A stretch of DNA of 64,000 nucleotides, from assembly GCF_019175385.1 (NCBI RefSeq), contig NC_083338.1:87689777-87753776 (forward strand). The letters run 5' to 3'. Both the position numbers and the translations under genes were made by a program. Shown piece by piece: positions 37,374 through 49,729 of this stretch. The notes beneath the pieces were generated by a model. It saw nothing but the letters and a program-made list of their open reading frames with translations, was not told the DNA's origin and searched no databases. The stretch is from Lycium barbarum (lineage: Eukaryota; Streptophyta; Magnoliopsida; Solanales; Solanaceae). The stretch's first letter is position 1. The number at the start of each line of letters is the position of its first letter.

Positions 37374-38699
37374 ATGCCCCGTAAGAAAGCTACAGCTGCC
37401 CAGAAGGGCAAGAGAGCGGCCGGTGAGGCCACTAGCCGTACTCGGCAGGCTACGAGAGCTCAGGATGAGATTTAGAGTGAGGGGCTGTCTGAGACATCGC
37501 ATACCCCGCCTCAAGCTCTTGCCCCAGTTCCTCAGCTGGATGCACCGGGCCAGGATGTGCGGGATGTTGTGCAGTTATTGACCAGATTAGTAGCCACTCA
37601 AGCTCAGCGGCAGGGAGTTGGTGTTGACCAGGCAGACAGGGCTAGCAGTTCGAGGGCTACGACATTCCTTGGTTTAGGTCCACCCGAGTTTTCTGTGGTA
37701 AAGCAAAATATGGACCCCCAGGATTTCATTGATTGTATGCAGAGGACCTTGAGGGTTATGCACGTGGATGAGGTTGAGTCGGTGGAGTTGGCTTTATATA
37801 GACTCCGGGACATTGCGATACAGTGGTATCAGGCATGGGAGTTATCTAGGGGAGAGAATGCCTCTCCAGCTGTGTGGCGGGAGTTCTCAGATATTTTTGT
37901 TCGCCATTATCTACCAACAGAGGTCCGACGGGCCCGAGCAGACAGGTTTCTACGTATCGAGAAGGGCAGTATGAATGTTCAAGAGTATTGTATACACTTC
38001 GATTCCTTGGCTAGATATGCCCCAGCCATGGTGGCTGAAATGGAGGATAGAGTTCATTGCTTTATGGCTGGTCTAGTGCCACACTTGATAGATAATTGTA
38101 CGACTGCTGCATTACAGCCAGGCATGGATATCTCCTGTATACCAGCGTATACATAGAATTTGGAGGATCATAAACGCCAACGGAGGATAGAGCGTGCGCG
38201 TGACCGAGGCCGTGGTAAGAGGGCTAGATCTTTTGATATGGTTGGTGAGTTTAGGTAAGGACAAAGACAACAGCATTCGAGATATTCTTATCAGTCGGCA
38301 GGGAGTGCATCTCTGCGATTTCCAGGTCCTAGGTTTGATCGGTCTTCTTATTCCAGAGCGGGCCAGAGTCCTAGAGCATCAGGCTCTCAGTACCGACCAG
38401 AGTTAGGACAGGTGAGGCCACCTTTGCTGCAGTGTGATCAGTGTGGTAGGCTACACGCTGGGCAGTTTCGGTTGGGATTGGATGGTTGCTATGCTTGTGT
38501 TCAGCAAGGCCACAGAGTGAGGGAGTGCCCAAAGAGGGTTGGCACAGGTATGGTTCAGCCTACGGGGTCTATGGCTGGTTCTTCTTCTACAGTACGCCCT
38601 TCAGGGCAAGCTTTTTAAACACCAGCAGGACGGGGTAGAGGGAGGAGTGGAGCATCCAGCTCGAGCGGTCCTCAGCACCGCGTATATGCATTAGCTGGT
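37374..38699 (+). pseudogene. gag: Gag of element B, with four stops
   Basis: Starts at ATG 37374 (MPRKKATAAQKGK), right after TTTCAG as in the other gags. The Retrotrans_gag core lies at about 37660-38160, the CCHC knuckle CYACVQQGHRVREC at about 38490-38530, then the RG-rich tail. In-frame stops lie at 37473 TAG, 38154 TAG, 38256 TAA and 38616 TAA. At 38154 the sibling gags A, D and R1 have a Gln codon (QAHAQNLE), and at 38616 A and D have CAG, so both fit C-to-T change. There is no frameshift anywhere; the frame runs on into pol. Confidence 0.9.
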
Positions 38700-41600
38700 A
38701 GACAAGACTGTGAGACGTCTCCTGATGTTGTTACAGGTATATTATTAGTTTTCTCCCATGATGTTTATGCACTGATTGACCCAGGTTCCACTTTATCATA
38801 TGTTACGCCCTTTGTTGCCAGCAAGTTTGGGATAGAACCCGAGTTGATTAAACCTTTTAAGGTGTCTATGTCAGTTGGTGATCCAGTTATAGCTAGGAGA
38901 GTATACCGGGGCTGTGTTGTTATAGTTTGTGACCGCCATACCGTAGCTGATTTGATTGAGTTAGATATGATTGATTTCGATGTTATTATGGGCATGGACT
39001 GGTTGGCTTCTTGTTATGCTAATGTTGATTGTAGAATAAAGATAGTTCGACTTCAGTTCCCAGGCGAGCCATCCCTAGAGTGGAAGGGAAATGCTGCTTC
39101 GCCTAGGGGTAGGTTTATTTCCTACCTTAAAGCAGAGAAGATGATCAGAAAAGGGTATGTTTTTCACCTAGTTCGAGTTCAAGATGTGTAAGCAGAGTCG
39201 CCGACTCTTCAGTCTGTCCCTGTGTTTAATGAGTTTCCAGAAGTGTTTCCAGATGAGCTTCCAGGCGTTCCCCCAGAGAGAGAGATTGATTTCACTATTG
39301 ACCTATTACCAGACACTCAGCCATTATCTATTCCTCCTTATAGGATGGCACCTGCGGAGTTGAAAGAATTGAAGGAGCAGTTAAAAGATTTGCTTGAGAA
39401 GGGCTTTATTAGGCCTAACATATCACCGTGGGGAGCACCGGTATTATTTTTAAGAAAGAAGGATTGCTCTCTCCGAATGTGTATTGATTATAGGCAATTG
39501 AATAAAGTGACTGTAAATAATAAGTATTCACTCCCGAGGATCGATGATTTATTCGATCAGTTGCAAGGCGCTAAATATTTCTCAAAAATAGACTTGAGAT
39601 CAGGATATCTTCAGGTTAGGGTAAAGGAAGAGGACATTCCGAAGACGACATTCCGGACTAGATATGGCCACTATGAGTTTAGTGTTATGTCGTTCGGGCT
39701 AACTAATGCCCCAGCCGTATTCATGGATTTAATGAATTGTGTATTCAGGCCCTTTCTAGATTCGTTCGTGATTGTGTTCATAGATGACATTCTGGTTTAT
39801 TCATCGTCAGAGGCTGATCATGCAGAACATCTACGAACAGTGCTCGGAATTCTTCGAGGTAGAGAGTGGTATGCCAAGTTTTCCAAGTGTGAGTTCTGGT
39901 TGAACTCTGTGGCTTTTCTGGATCACATTATTTTGGAAGAAGGCATTAGAGTGGATGCCCAAAAGGTTGAAGCTGTTAAGAATTGTCCAAGGCCCATGAC
40001 ACCAACAGAAATACATAGTTTCTTGGGCTTGGTAGGTCATTATAGAAGGTTTGTAGAAGGATTTTCCTCTCTTTCAGACCCATTGACTAAGTTGACTCAG
40101 AAATCGGCTAGGTTCCAATGGATAGATGCTTGTGAGCAGAGTTTTCAGACGTTGAAGGATAAGTTGACTTCAGCACCAGTTTTAACTCTTCCAGAAGGAG
40201 CAGATGGCTATGTGGTATATTGTGATGCTTTAGGTGTTGGATTGGGATGTATGTTGATGTAGCACGGTAAGGTTGTCTCTTATGCTTCTAGACAGTTGAA
40301 GAAGCACGAGAAGAATTATCCAACCCATGATCTTGAGCTAGCGGTAGTGATTCATGCTTTGAAAATATGGCGGCACTACTTATACGGTGTCCATGTTGAT
40401 ATCTATACTGATCATAAGAGTCTCCAGAACATCTTTAAGCAGAAGGACTTGAACTTACATCAAAGCTGATGGCTAAAGTTGCTAAAGGATTATGATATGG
40501 ATATTCTGTACCATCCCGGGAAAGCTAATGTAGTAGCCAATGCCCTTAGTCGTAAATCCATGGGTAGCTTGTCATATGTACCACTAGAGAAAAGAGAAAT
40601 GGCCCATGTAGTTCACAAATTAGCTAGCCTCAGAGTTCGATTGATAGATTCGGGTGATGCAAGGGTTACTGTTCAAGACACATCGGTGTCATCTTTGGTA
40701 GTAGAGATAAAGGAGCGTCAGTATGAGGATCCTATTTTAGTTCATTACCGAGATACAACACCTCAGAAGGAAAAGACACCCTTTGTGATTACAAGAGACG
40801 GAGTACTCCGATATAGAGGTAGATTGTGCGTACCTAATGTTTCAGGGCTTCGACAGCAGGTTATGGGCGAAGCACATCACTCTTGCTATTGTATTCATTC
40901 AAGCTCAACAAAGATGTACTATGATCTCAAGGAAGTTTATTGGTGGGATGGTATGAAAAGAGATATGGCAGAATTTGTTGCTCAGTGTCCAAATTGTCAG
41001 CAGGTCAAAATAGAACACCAGAAGCCCGCAGGTCTATTGCAGGCTATGGAGAATCCGACATGGAAGTGGGAGGTAATTAATATGGACTTTATTACAGGGT
41101 TGCCCCATTCTTAGTGGAAGTGTGACTCTATATGGGTCATAGTTGATAGGCTTACAAAGTCAGCCTATTTTCTGCCTGTCAGAACTACTTATGCAGCCGT
41201 GGATTACGCGAAGCTTTACCTCAGAGAGATTGTACGACTTCATGGTGCTCTTACAGCTATTATTTCAGATAGGGGAGCATAGTTCACAGCTAAATTCTGG
41301 AAGTCTTTTCAGCAGGGATTGGGGACTCAGGTGAGCCTTAGTACTGCATTTTCTCCGCAGACAGACGGACAAGCGGAGCGTACTATACAGACACTCGAGG
41401 ATATGTTGAGATCTTGTGTGATTGATTTCCAAGGTAGCTGGGATGATCATTTGCCTCTTATCGAGTTTGCCTATAACAACCGGTACTATTCCAGTATTTA
41501 GATGGCTCCTTATGAGGCCTTATATGGGCGGAGATGTAGATCGCCCATAGGATGGTTTGATGTCGGGGAGAATCAGTTAGTAGGCCCAGACATAATTCAA

Positions 41601-42128
41601 CAAGAAGTTGATAAAGTAAAAGTGATTCGAGAAAGATTGCTAACAGCTCAGAGTTGACAGAAATCCTATACAGATAATCGGCGATGTAAGCTAGAGTTTG
41701 AGATAGGCGATTGGGTGTTCCTGAAAGTTTCTCCTATGAAGAGAGTGATGTGGTTTGTCAAGAAGGGTAAGTTGAGCCCTCGATATATTGGGCCATATAA
41801 GATCATCTGTACTGTGGGCACGGTGGCATATGAGCTAAAGTTGCCTTTTGAGCTAGAGTCGTTACATTCGGTATTTTATGTGTCTATGCTTCATAAATGC
41901 ATCAGAGATCCTTCTAGAGTTGTACCAGTGGATGTTATCCAGGTGACCGAGCAGTTATCATACGAAGAGGTTCCAGTGGCTATATTGGATAGGCAAGTTC
42001 GTCAGTTACGAACCAAGAATGTAGCTTCAGTTAAAGTTTTATGGAGGAATAAGAATGTTAAGTAGGTGACTTGGGAAGCAGAAGAGGCAATGAATATTAC
42101 GTACCCGCATTTGTTTCCAGCAGCATAA
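38700..42128 (+). pseudogene. pol: Pol of element B: protease, reverse transcriptase, RNase H, integrase, chromodomain-like tail
   Basis: Same frame as gag, ending TAA at 42126-42128. Protease has IDPGSTLSYV. Reverse transcriptase lies at about 39340-39900, with [29 protein letters not shown] and FIDDILVYS (about 39780). RNase H (YCDA, HDLELA, IYTDH) is at about 40210-40500. The integrase zinc part is near 40870-41010 (CPNCQQVK) and the core near 41050-41420 ([15 protein letters not shown]). The tail with LSYEEVPVAILDRQ...VASVKVLWR is at 41955-42050. Stops: 39189, 40260, 40467, 41112, 41280, 41499, 41655, 42063. Compared with R1, 40260, 40467, 41499 and 41655 fit C-to-T at CAG/CAA/CGA codons; 39189 does not (GAA to TAA). 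It is dead by point mutation alone, with the length and order of an autonomous Tekay/Del polyprotein. Confidence 0.93.
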
Positions 42129-42346
42129 GAGGTTCAGTCTGAGGCATCATCACCCCCAGGTAATATTCCATTTTCAGCTATCGTGATTGGTCGTGTGAGG
42201 CCATAGTATTGTATGTAGTAGTATGTGGCCCTGTGTAGCATTATTTTAGGTTCCTGTGTGCAGGTGGATTGGTATGAGTACAGGGGAAACTTTATCGAAA
42301 TTTTTATAGACCATGTTTGTCTGAACATTCGGGGACGAACGTTCCT
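42129..42346 (+). other. Element B 3' untranslated region with stem-loop
   Basis: Non-coding. 42195-42290 is the source match for the B' fragment at 17143. AACATTCG/CGAACGTT at 42324-42343 is the pre-polypurine-tract stem-loop with one mismatch. Confidence 0.65.
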
Positions 42347-42369
42347 TAGGGGGGGGGGGGGGGGGAGAA
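42347..42369 (+). other. Element B polypurine tract, expanded
   Basis: A run of about 17 G followed by AGAA abuts the B2 start. The other elements here have 6-7 G at this site. Confidence 0.8.
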
Positions 42370-42587
42370 TGTTACGCCTCTCGTTCTCGTCATAGTAGAA
42401 CCTATGGTTTCATAGGTAGGTATGCCCTTGGAATTGAGACTTGTGTCTAAGTTTTGGAGATAGAAAGTGCCTTACCCTATGTAAAAAGGTACCAGTAAGT
42501 ATTCCTGGAAGTTTGCGGGATTAGAAGTTGAACGAATCGAATCGACGCGATCTGAACTGAACTGGAGAAGTCTGCAGACACGAGCCA

Positions 42588-42720
42588 TCGTCGACGGGTC
42601 GTCGACATGGTCGACAGACAGTCATTGTGCGGCGTCGACAGGGTTCCGCAGCCTTGCATCTATAGGCGCAAGTCGACCGACCGTCGACACGTCGACGGGC
42701 CGTCGTCCCGCTCGTCAAAC
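42588..42720 (+). promoter_or_regulatory. GTCGAC palindrome cluster in B2
   Basis: GTCGACGGGTCGTCGAC, CGTCGACACGTCGACGG and further CGTCGAC words end about 30 bp before the TATA-like box at 42750. Confidence 0.6.
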
Positions 42721-43775
42721 CAGACCGTTGTAGCCTTTTTAATTCCAAGTATAAATATAGGAGCCACGACCTTATTTCTCATTTTCTCTCTTCCAAATCA
42801 GAGAAAACCCTAATATTTTCACTCCCAATATTTTCTATCATAATAGTGGAGATTTGGTAAGATCCGAGCCCCGTAAAACCTGAGCTTGTGAAGAAGAAGG
42901 TTGCTTCTAGGGTTTCTTCAAGGTTGTGAGGCTTAGGAAGTTAGAGTTGGACCAATGGTAAAGTTGAAGAGTTCTTGAGCTTACAAGGAAAAATATTGTC
43001 TATAATTCGTTAAGCTCTATATGTATCTAAAGATGGTTAGTGAGCGAAGTAAATAGTCTAATTGAGGCCTACGTTATCTTGATTGTAGACTTACGAGTTC
43101 AAGAGGTAGAAGTTGGATGATTGGATATACTCCAAGGTATGTTAAGACTATCCTTTCTTTCTTTTGGCATGATCCTTATGATATGAGCCAACAGACGAGT
43201 AAGCAAGTTTCCATATTACTCTACTCTTAGAAGCATTAGGAGTACTTCAGTCTTTGATGTCTATGTACCCCGTTTATGATGATCCCTTCTGTTCGTGGGT
43301 CTAGCTTTATGTATACAGTTTACTCATGCATTACAGTCATTCATATATATATATATATATATATATATTGACCCGTGACCAGAAGGCATTATATACGCAA
43401 GTATTATATGTATGTGGGGTATGAGAAAAGAGATAGGCGTTATACACGCATTACCACTTGATCAGCTGGTGCACAGTGATGATGAAATTTATGATATTGA
43501 TTATGGCCGCAGAGGAGCCAATATGATATGATGAGATGCCATAGAGGCTTTATATCAGGCGTTATACACACACATATATCCCGATGGATGACCTTCATGG
43601 ATAGGCATGAGCATGCATATTATGCGCCCGCAGTGGCAATATCAGCTATATAGATTCATGCACACACATACATATACTAGTTCATACAAGCACACGCAGA
43701 TAGTCATTTTAGCTTATGAGTTCAGATCTTATTCATGATTCTAATTTATATATGTTGTTCTTATGCCTAACATAC

Positions 43776-43833
43776 TCAGTACATTATCCATACTGACTCC
43801 CCGTTGCTCGGGGGGCTACGTTTATGCCCGCAG
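43776..43833 (+). other. LTR triple stem-loop module, copy in B2
   Basis: HP1 TCAGTAC/ATACTGA, HP2 CCCCG/CGGGG (B1 has CCTCG/CGAGG, a paired change), HP3 CTACG/CGCAG. Confidence 0.65.
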
Positions 43834-43963
43834 GTATAGGTAGACAGGCAGGTGGTCCAGCTTAGTAGGACCTTTATCAAGCAGTGATCAGTGCGCTCCA
43901 TTTGATCCGGATTTGAAGTCTATTTTGGTATGCCATTCTATTGAGATGTATATAGATGGGTAT

Positions 43964-43982
43964 GACGGGGCCCTGTCCCATC
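43964..43982 (+). other. LTR stem-loop HP4 in B2
   Basis: GACGGG/CCCATC as in B1. Confidence 0.5.
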
Positions 43983-46799
43983 CTTTCTACAGCTTTTATT
44001 CTAGTAGAGGTTTGTAGACAGTTGTATGTACTAGTGAGATGATGTAGCTTTGTCGGCTTCTATTCTTTTGTGTACAATATATGTAGCAGCCTAGATGGCT
44101 TGCACTGTTCTTCAGCATGTTGGGTATATATGCAGATTGTTCAGAGTTCATGATATCGCCTAATTATGAAATCAGTTTAAGTCATTTTATGGGTCCTTGA
44201 TGTTCAGTAAGATTCAAATATGAGTATATGTTGCACCCCGTGGTTCTGTACGTTGAAATTCGTAAGTATTGGTTGTTTCAAGTATGGACTTTGAAGTAGC
44301 CCTTATAATCGTAAGTCAAGGTGGGGGTTTTATAAAGGACATATGAAAAGTGATATGAGTAGTACATGGGAAGTTAAGCAAGTCTTAAGAAGGACCCTTA
44401 AGCCGAAAATGGGCATATGTTATATCCTGCATTTTCGAACGTCGAATTATTTGTAAGATGAGGTGGGGCCCACACATCAATATTTTTTTTGGGACATGTG
44501 AAAAGTTATATGAATCGTATATGTAAAGTTAAACACAACCCGTGAAGGGCCCTGGGGCCAAATCAAAGTGGAAGCCCTCCAAACGAATATTTTTAAGAAA
44601 ACGTTTTCGGATGACCTGACTTGGAGGGGCAAACACGGCATTATAAGTTTAGAATTTGGGAAAATGCCCAGAGATAAAAGTTGTAGATAATTGAAATAGC
44701 TTTCCAACGGTAGGTCGTGGGCTCCCAGGCGACGTCGGTACAAGGAGATATGGACATTTTAAGGCGGAAAGGTCAAGCTGGGCAGTGAAATGGGCCCAAC
44801 CCGATTCCAATCCGGGTCAGGCCCATTTCCTTATTATTTAAGGGAGTTTTCAGCCTCCTCCTCCACATTTCAGATCAGAAAAGATCCAGAAAATTCCATT
44901 AGAGAGAGAGAGAGAAAACTTCAAGGCTAAGAAGGTCATTTTGATCAAAATCCGAGCTCCGAATCCCGAAGCTCATGAAGAGAAAAACGTTGTACGTTGC
45001 GTTGCCTTCAATTTGAGATAAATATTGGTCTTGGGGGATGAAATGTTCGTGGTGGATCTTCTGATAAGGTATTTATAAAATTCCTTTTATGTTATTAAAG
45101 TGTTTATTTAGAGTTTTAACGAATTAGAACGGAGAAAACAGCATTATAAACTCGTTTGTTGTTTTGTTGAAATTTATGGGTGAGGGGCTGTTTTAATTGA
45201 AATTGATGGACTGATTTGAATTAATATTTTGGTTGTTTTAATCATGGATTATGTGAGGAGAGTGAAGGAACTTAATGGTTATTAAGTTGTTGTAGGAAAA
45301 CATACAACTTTGTTATGGTTTATGTAAAACTGGAAATGAAAGTATCAAGAGGAAAATTATGATTATTGTGGATGAATTTGGAAGATGGAAATGTATAATG
45401 AACTTGTATGTTGAAGGTTAGGAAAAATTGGAAAAGTAGTGGCTTAATGGAAAGTTTGAATGTTCGCATACCTTATGAATATTGGGTGAAAATGGTATGG
45501 ATGCTTCCGATGTATGTTGTAATGAATTTGGTGGGTGATGAATATCAAAATAACAAGTTTGGTTTGGAAATGTAAGTTTGAAACGAAAGATGTGTCGTTA
45601 TGCCGAAACGATGGCTAGTGATGCCATAGTGTGTGTTTTAATGTCTGTTGTTGTTTTTGCTGTTGTTCTGGGTTGTTGTGTAGTGAATTGAGCCGAGCTA
45701 AGTCTCGGGGATGTCTTATATACAGAGGAAATGCTGCCGAAATTTCGGTAGGCAAGTCAGTGTTAAGTTGGATTATTGAAAAGTTTGAAACTAACAAATG
45801 GTAAACTTGACCATTTCTAGATTTTGGACGAAATTGAAGTCGACGCCAAGCGAGCGTAAGGCGCTATCGAGGTATGTGAAGCATTTTCCTTTGTTCCTAG
45901 GCATGTTCTGGATGTGATAGGCTCGGCCGCGAGCCTTAAGTATGACTCCGTTCCCCGGAATTCGAGACGGAAAACCGCTCCAATTCCTTCAATTCAATTG
46001 AAGCTATTTTCTTACAAATTGCCTTTAAAGTGAATTTTTGTACAAAACTCCCCTAAACGGAGTCGGAACACTTCCAAACGATTATGGATGACCTCATAAG
46101 GTCTATTAGCGATAATTTACATATGTTGCCTCGAGTTGGTCCGAGGCGGGCCCGCAAGTCCCGATATCTTCTGTAATACTTTAAATACTTCCGTTTTGTC
46201 CGATTTTCTCAGAAACCATCTGAATTATTATTTTGATTATGATACAACTATTTTTATGAAATTCTTATAAAATAACTTCTGAACATCTGAGAATCCGATT
46301 CTGATAATAATCTGTCGTGCCTTCCCAAGTAGGATATAGGCGCGTACTATGCATAGTATCTGTATACTCTGATTTTGGCTCGCCGTTTGGCAGCCTTTAG
46401 TCTGATTGAGTCTGTATGTGAGTCTGTATGTATGTGGTTTCCCATGGATCTGTTCGTGGCTGTCTCAATGCATTCCTTCACTGCGTCCCGGGCCAGGTTC
46501 TGTTATCGTGCATATTTCTCTGCATTGTTCACCGCGTCCCTCGGCGTACGGGCCGGGATCTGTATGTCTGTATGATACTATGATCTGTGTATGGGGATGG
46601 CGGCCAGGATGGCATATGATCTGATCTGATTCTGTCTGTCCACCGCGTCCCGTACTAAGAGGGCCGGGTTCTGTTTACCGCGCCCCCAGACAGGGCCGGG
46701 ATCTGTATGTCTGTATGCATGTGCCATCAGTATGTATATAAGCACATGCCTCTGTATGATTCTGTATGGTTCAGTATGACTCTGCACTACTCTGCATGC

Positions 46800-47045
46800 A
46801 TAATTCTGTCTGTCCGTCTGAATTACGACTATGTCTGTATGTCCGTATGGCTTCTGATTCTATATGTCCGTATGGATTCTGATTCTGTATGTCCGTATGG
46901 ATTCTGATTCTGCTCGTCTGTCCGGATTATGATTCCGTCGGTCTGTCCGAACCATGATTCTGTTTATCTGTATGGACCACGATTCTATATGTCTGTCTGG
47001 ATCATGACTCTGCCCGTCTGTCTGATGTATGGTTCTGTCCGTTAT
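46800..47045. repeat. TCTGTATGTCCGTATGGATT-like short tandem block in H
   Basis: About ten irregular units of roughly 25-30 bp with GATTCTG and TGTCCGTMTGG cores. Confidence 0.7.
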
Positions 47046-47103
47046 GTTTCTGTGACTCCGGTTCGGACTATGATTGTATCTGTTATGTTTCTGCTTTACA
47101 TAC

Positions 47104-47160
47104 TTGGTACATTTTTGTACTGACCCCCGGTTCTTCGGGGGCTGCGTTACATGCCCGCAG
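47104..47160 (+). other. LTR triple stem-loop module, copy in H
   Basis: HP1 weak (TTGGTAC/GTACTGA), HP2 CCCCCG/CGGGGG (6 bp), HP3 CTGCG/CGCAG. Confidence 0.6.
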
Positions 47161-47302
47161 GTACAGGCGCACTCGGTGACACGCCGCCAGTCTAGGGCAC
47201 AGGTTCTGCTATCTTGAAGAGCTCCTTTTGATTCGGAGCATGTACTTTGGTATATATATCTTCTGTTTCCGCATGTTCTGTATGTATGGAAGTTCTGGGT
47301 AC

Positions 47303-47321
47303 GGCGGGGCCCTGTCCCGTC
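47303..47321 (+). other. LTR stem-loop HP4 in H
   Basis: GGCGGG, loop GCCCTGT, CCCGTC: one G-U pair. Confidence 0.5.
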
Positions 47322-48954
47322 ATATGATTTTGTATTTCTGTAGAGGCCTGTAGATAGATGTGTGGGTTACGGGTTTCGTCTGTATGTTAGCCTTATCGGC
47401 TTATCTGTAAATGTCTACATGTTCAGGTATATATATATGTTTGCGCGCGTGCCGTATCTGTATCGGCCTACTTCTGTAATATCCGTTTGAAAAGAAAAAT
47501 CTGTACGATACGAAGTTCGGTCAGGTAGGTATGTACGGATACCCAGCTAGGGTGCCAGTCGCGGCCCACGGGGTTGGGTCGTGACAGCATAAGCCCTCCA
47601 AAAGGATGATTTAAGGATACGCTTTCGAAGGATCTGACTTGGAGAGGCCAAAAAGCCATTGTAAGTTTGGAATCTGGAATCACACTGAAAATGAAAGTTG
47701 TAGATAATTGAATTAGATTTCCAACCATAGGTCGTGGGCCCTCATACTATATCGGGACCAAGAGTTATGACCTTTTTACTGAACGAACGCGCAGGCAGAA
47801 AAATTAAGCCTGCGCGAACGCGCCCAAAGAGGGCGCGATCGCACTGAAGGAATTTTAAGTCGGTCCAGGTTCAAGGGGTTATCCCCTTATTTTCCTCATG
47901 AAACACCCCAAACCTTCTCCAAAATTCTGGAGAGCTCTCCCCAACTCCCCAAACCAAATTTTAAGCCTAAACCAGGTATAATTCACGAATTCCGATCAAG
48001 ACAGCGTATAGTTGCGATTACAAAATCGTATAGCGGTGTGTTTGATTCAATTCAAGGTGGGAAAAAGTGAAGATACAATAATATTATTGGGAGAGAGGTA
48101 AGAATCTCTTGCTATTAATGTTAATTTTGTTTTATTTACGGAGATAGAACTATCAAAATAGCCGTATAGTAGTTTTGTTGGTGGAAATATGGGATAAGCC
48201 CCATATGAGATGTTTATGGCGTATATTGATATTAATAATATTATTATTGATGTTGGTATTGTTGTTGTTGTTGTTGGTTGTTGAATTATGAATTCGGGTT
48301 AGGCATATAAACAGGGGAGATGCAGCCCGAATTTCGATAGAATTTAAAGAGGTTTAATTTGAAGGTTTAGGATAAATATATGAAAGTGAGCCTAACCATA
48401 GTATGAATGGTCTTATAGGTAGATTGTGAAACCGGAAATCGGCGGAAAAGCCGCAACGTGAAATTTCAGGTATGTTAGGGCTCGTCCCTTTCTTTCAAAG
48501 GCATGATTTCTATGTTATTATTCCATAAATGTTTCCATAACCTCCTTGTTTTTAAAAGCTCTAAGTTCATGACTCTTAAAGCTTCTTATGATGATAAATG
48601 AAAAATGTTCTATAATGATTGTGACGATGATGGTGACTCTATTCTGGAAATTCCGAAGCTATGATTTGAGAGCATTATGAGATTATTGTGCCATTCCATA
48701 AATCCATTGATCTTCCTTATTATTGATGGTCTCACCTCATGTCATTCGTTCCTTCGAGGTGAGATATAGTGAAGATAATGATTCTATTTTCAGTGCTATC
48801 TGCGTTCATGATTCTTGAGACTTCCGTGACAGCGTCGATTTCATCTTACGATGGTTGATCCTTCAAGGAATGATATGGTGATAATGGTAATGCTAAGGGT
48901 GATGTTGATTTCATTTATGTATTTTTATGTATATGTGTTTATTCATGAGTAATA

Positions 48955-49080
48955 TAGATAAAACCGTGCCTATATGACCGGGAAAGACAATACCGTGCCA
49001 ATATGGCCGGGCAAGACCGCGCCTTAATGGCCGGGAAAGATGCTATCTATATTACCGCGCCTTAACGGCTGGACAGGATA
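48955..49080. repeat. Tandem ATGGCCGGGCAAGA array, D 5' LTR
   Basis: About four units of 25-30 bp with CCGTGCC...TATGGCCGGGCAAGA. The partner LTR has more units. Confidence 0.75.
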
Positions 49081-49229
49081 CTATATATGTATATGGAAAA
49101 GTCTTTTTTTTAAAAAAGCTAAGCATGCACGACATCAGCCTTAAAAAGGCATTCAGAGGCACAAGCTGATCTCTTTTATATTACGTTATCTTCATACTTC
49201 CATTATGTTGTTGTTTGTGCCTTACATAC

Positions 49230-49286
49230 TAAGTACATTGCTCGTACTGATGTCCTTTCTTATGGACGCTGCGTTCATGCCCGCAG
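49230..49286 (+). other. LTR triple stem-loop module, copy in D 5' LTR
   Basis: HP1 TAAGTAC/GTACTGA (one mismatch), HP2 TGTCC/GGACG (G-U), HP3 CTGCG/CGCAG. Confidence 0.65.
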
Positions 49287-49533
49287 GTAGGCCGGTAGAC
49301 GGATCTGGCCCGTAGGTGATTTATCAGAGGATTCTCAGGAGCACTCCACTTACTTCGTAGCTGCAGTCTATGGGTATTGGTCCTTATGGTTACTAGTATT
49401 CTATCTAGAGGCTCATAGACATATGTGTACAGTAGACGTTTCATAACCTAGTCGGATAATATTTTAGTAGCCTTGTTGGCTGGTGATGATGAACATAATT
49501 GTTGGAGATTATCTAGAGAGGTGTCATTATGTT

Positions 49534-49537
<4 letters not shown>

Positions 49538-49581
<44 letters not shown>
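49538..49581. repeat. (TA)n microsatellite in D 5' LTR
   Basis: About 21 TA units; the partner LTR has only TATATATA at 59660. Confidence 0.95.
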
Positions 49582-49584
<3 letters not shown>

Positions 49585-49715
49585 TTATAGATTATGATAT
49601 CCAAGAGTTATCTTTATGGTCCTCCCAAAAATGATTATAAGAGGTATGTTTAGAGGTGCTCGGTGTGTTAGCTTCGGGTGCCCGTCATGGCCCTCTAGTT
49701 GGGTCATGGCAAAAG

Positions 49716-49729
49716 TGGTATCAGAGCAG
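49716..49729 (+). other. Element D primer-binding site
   Basis: TGGTATCAGAGCAG, four bases after the LTR end. Confidence 0.85.

Larger units (their letters stand above)
44418..47586 (+). mobile_element. Solo LTR H inside D 5' LTR
   Basis: 3169 bp, TGTTATATCCTG to GGGTCGTGACA, with duplication GCATA (44413-44417 and 47587-47591). A TATA-like TTATTTAAGG lies near 44833. CTGCCGAAATTTCGGTAG is at 45734-45751. A TCTGTATGTCCGTATGGATT-like repeat block fills 46800-47040. Confidence 0.92.
44229..49711 (+). repeat. D 5' LTR, split by H
   Basis: Pieces 44229-44417 and 47592-49711, about 2.31 kb. It starts TGTTGCACCCC; the end is altered to GGGTCATGGCA from the usual GTGACA. A palindrome-rich GC block (GCGCAGGC...GCCTGCGC, GGGCGCGATCGC) at 47785-47850 occupies the promoter-proximal position. 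Confidence 0.88.
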
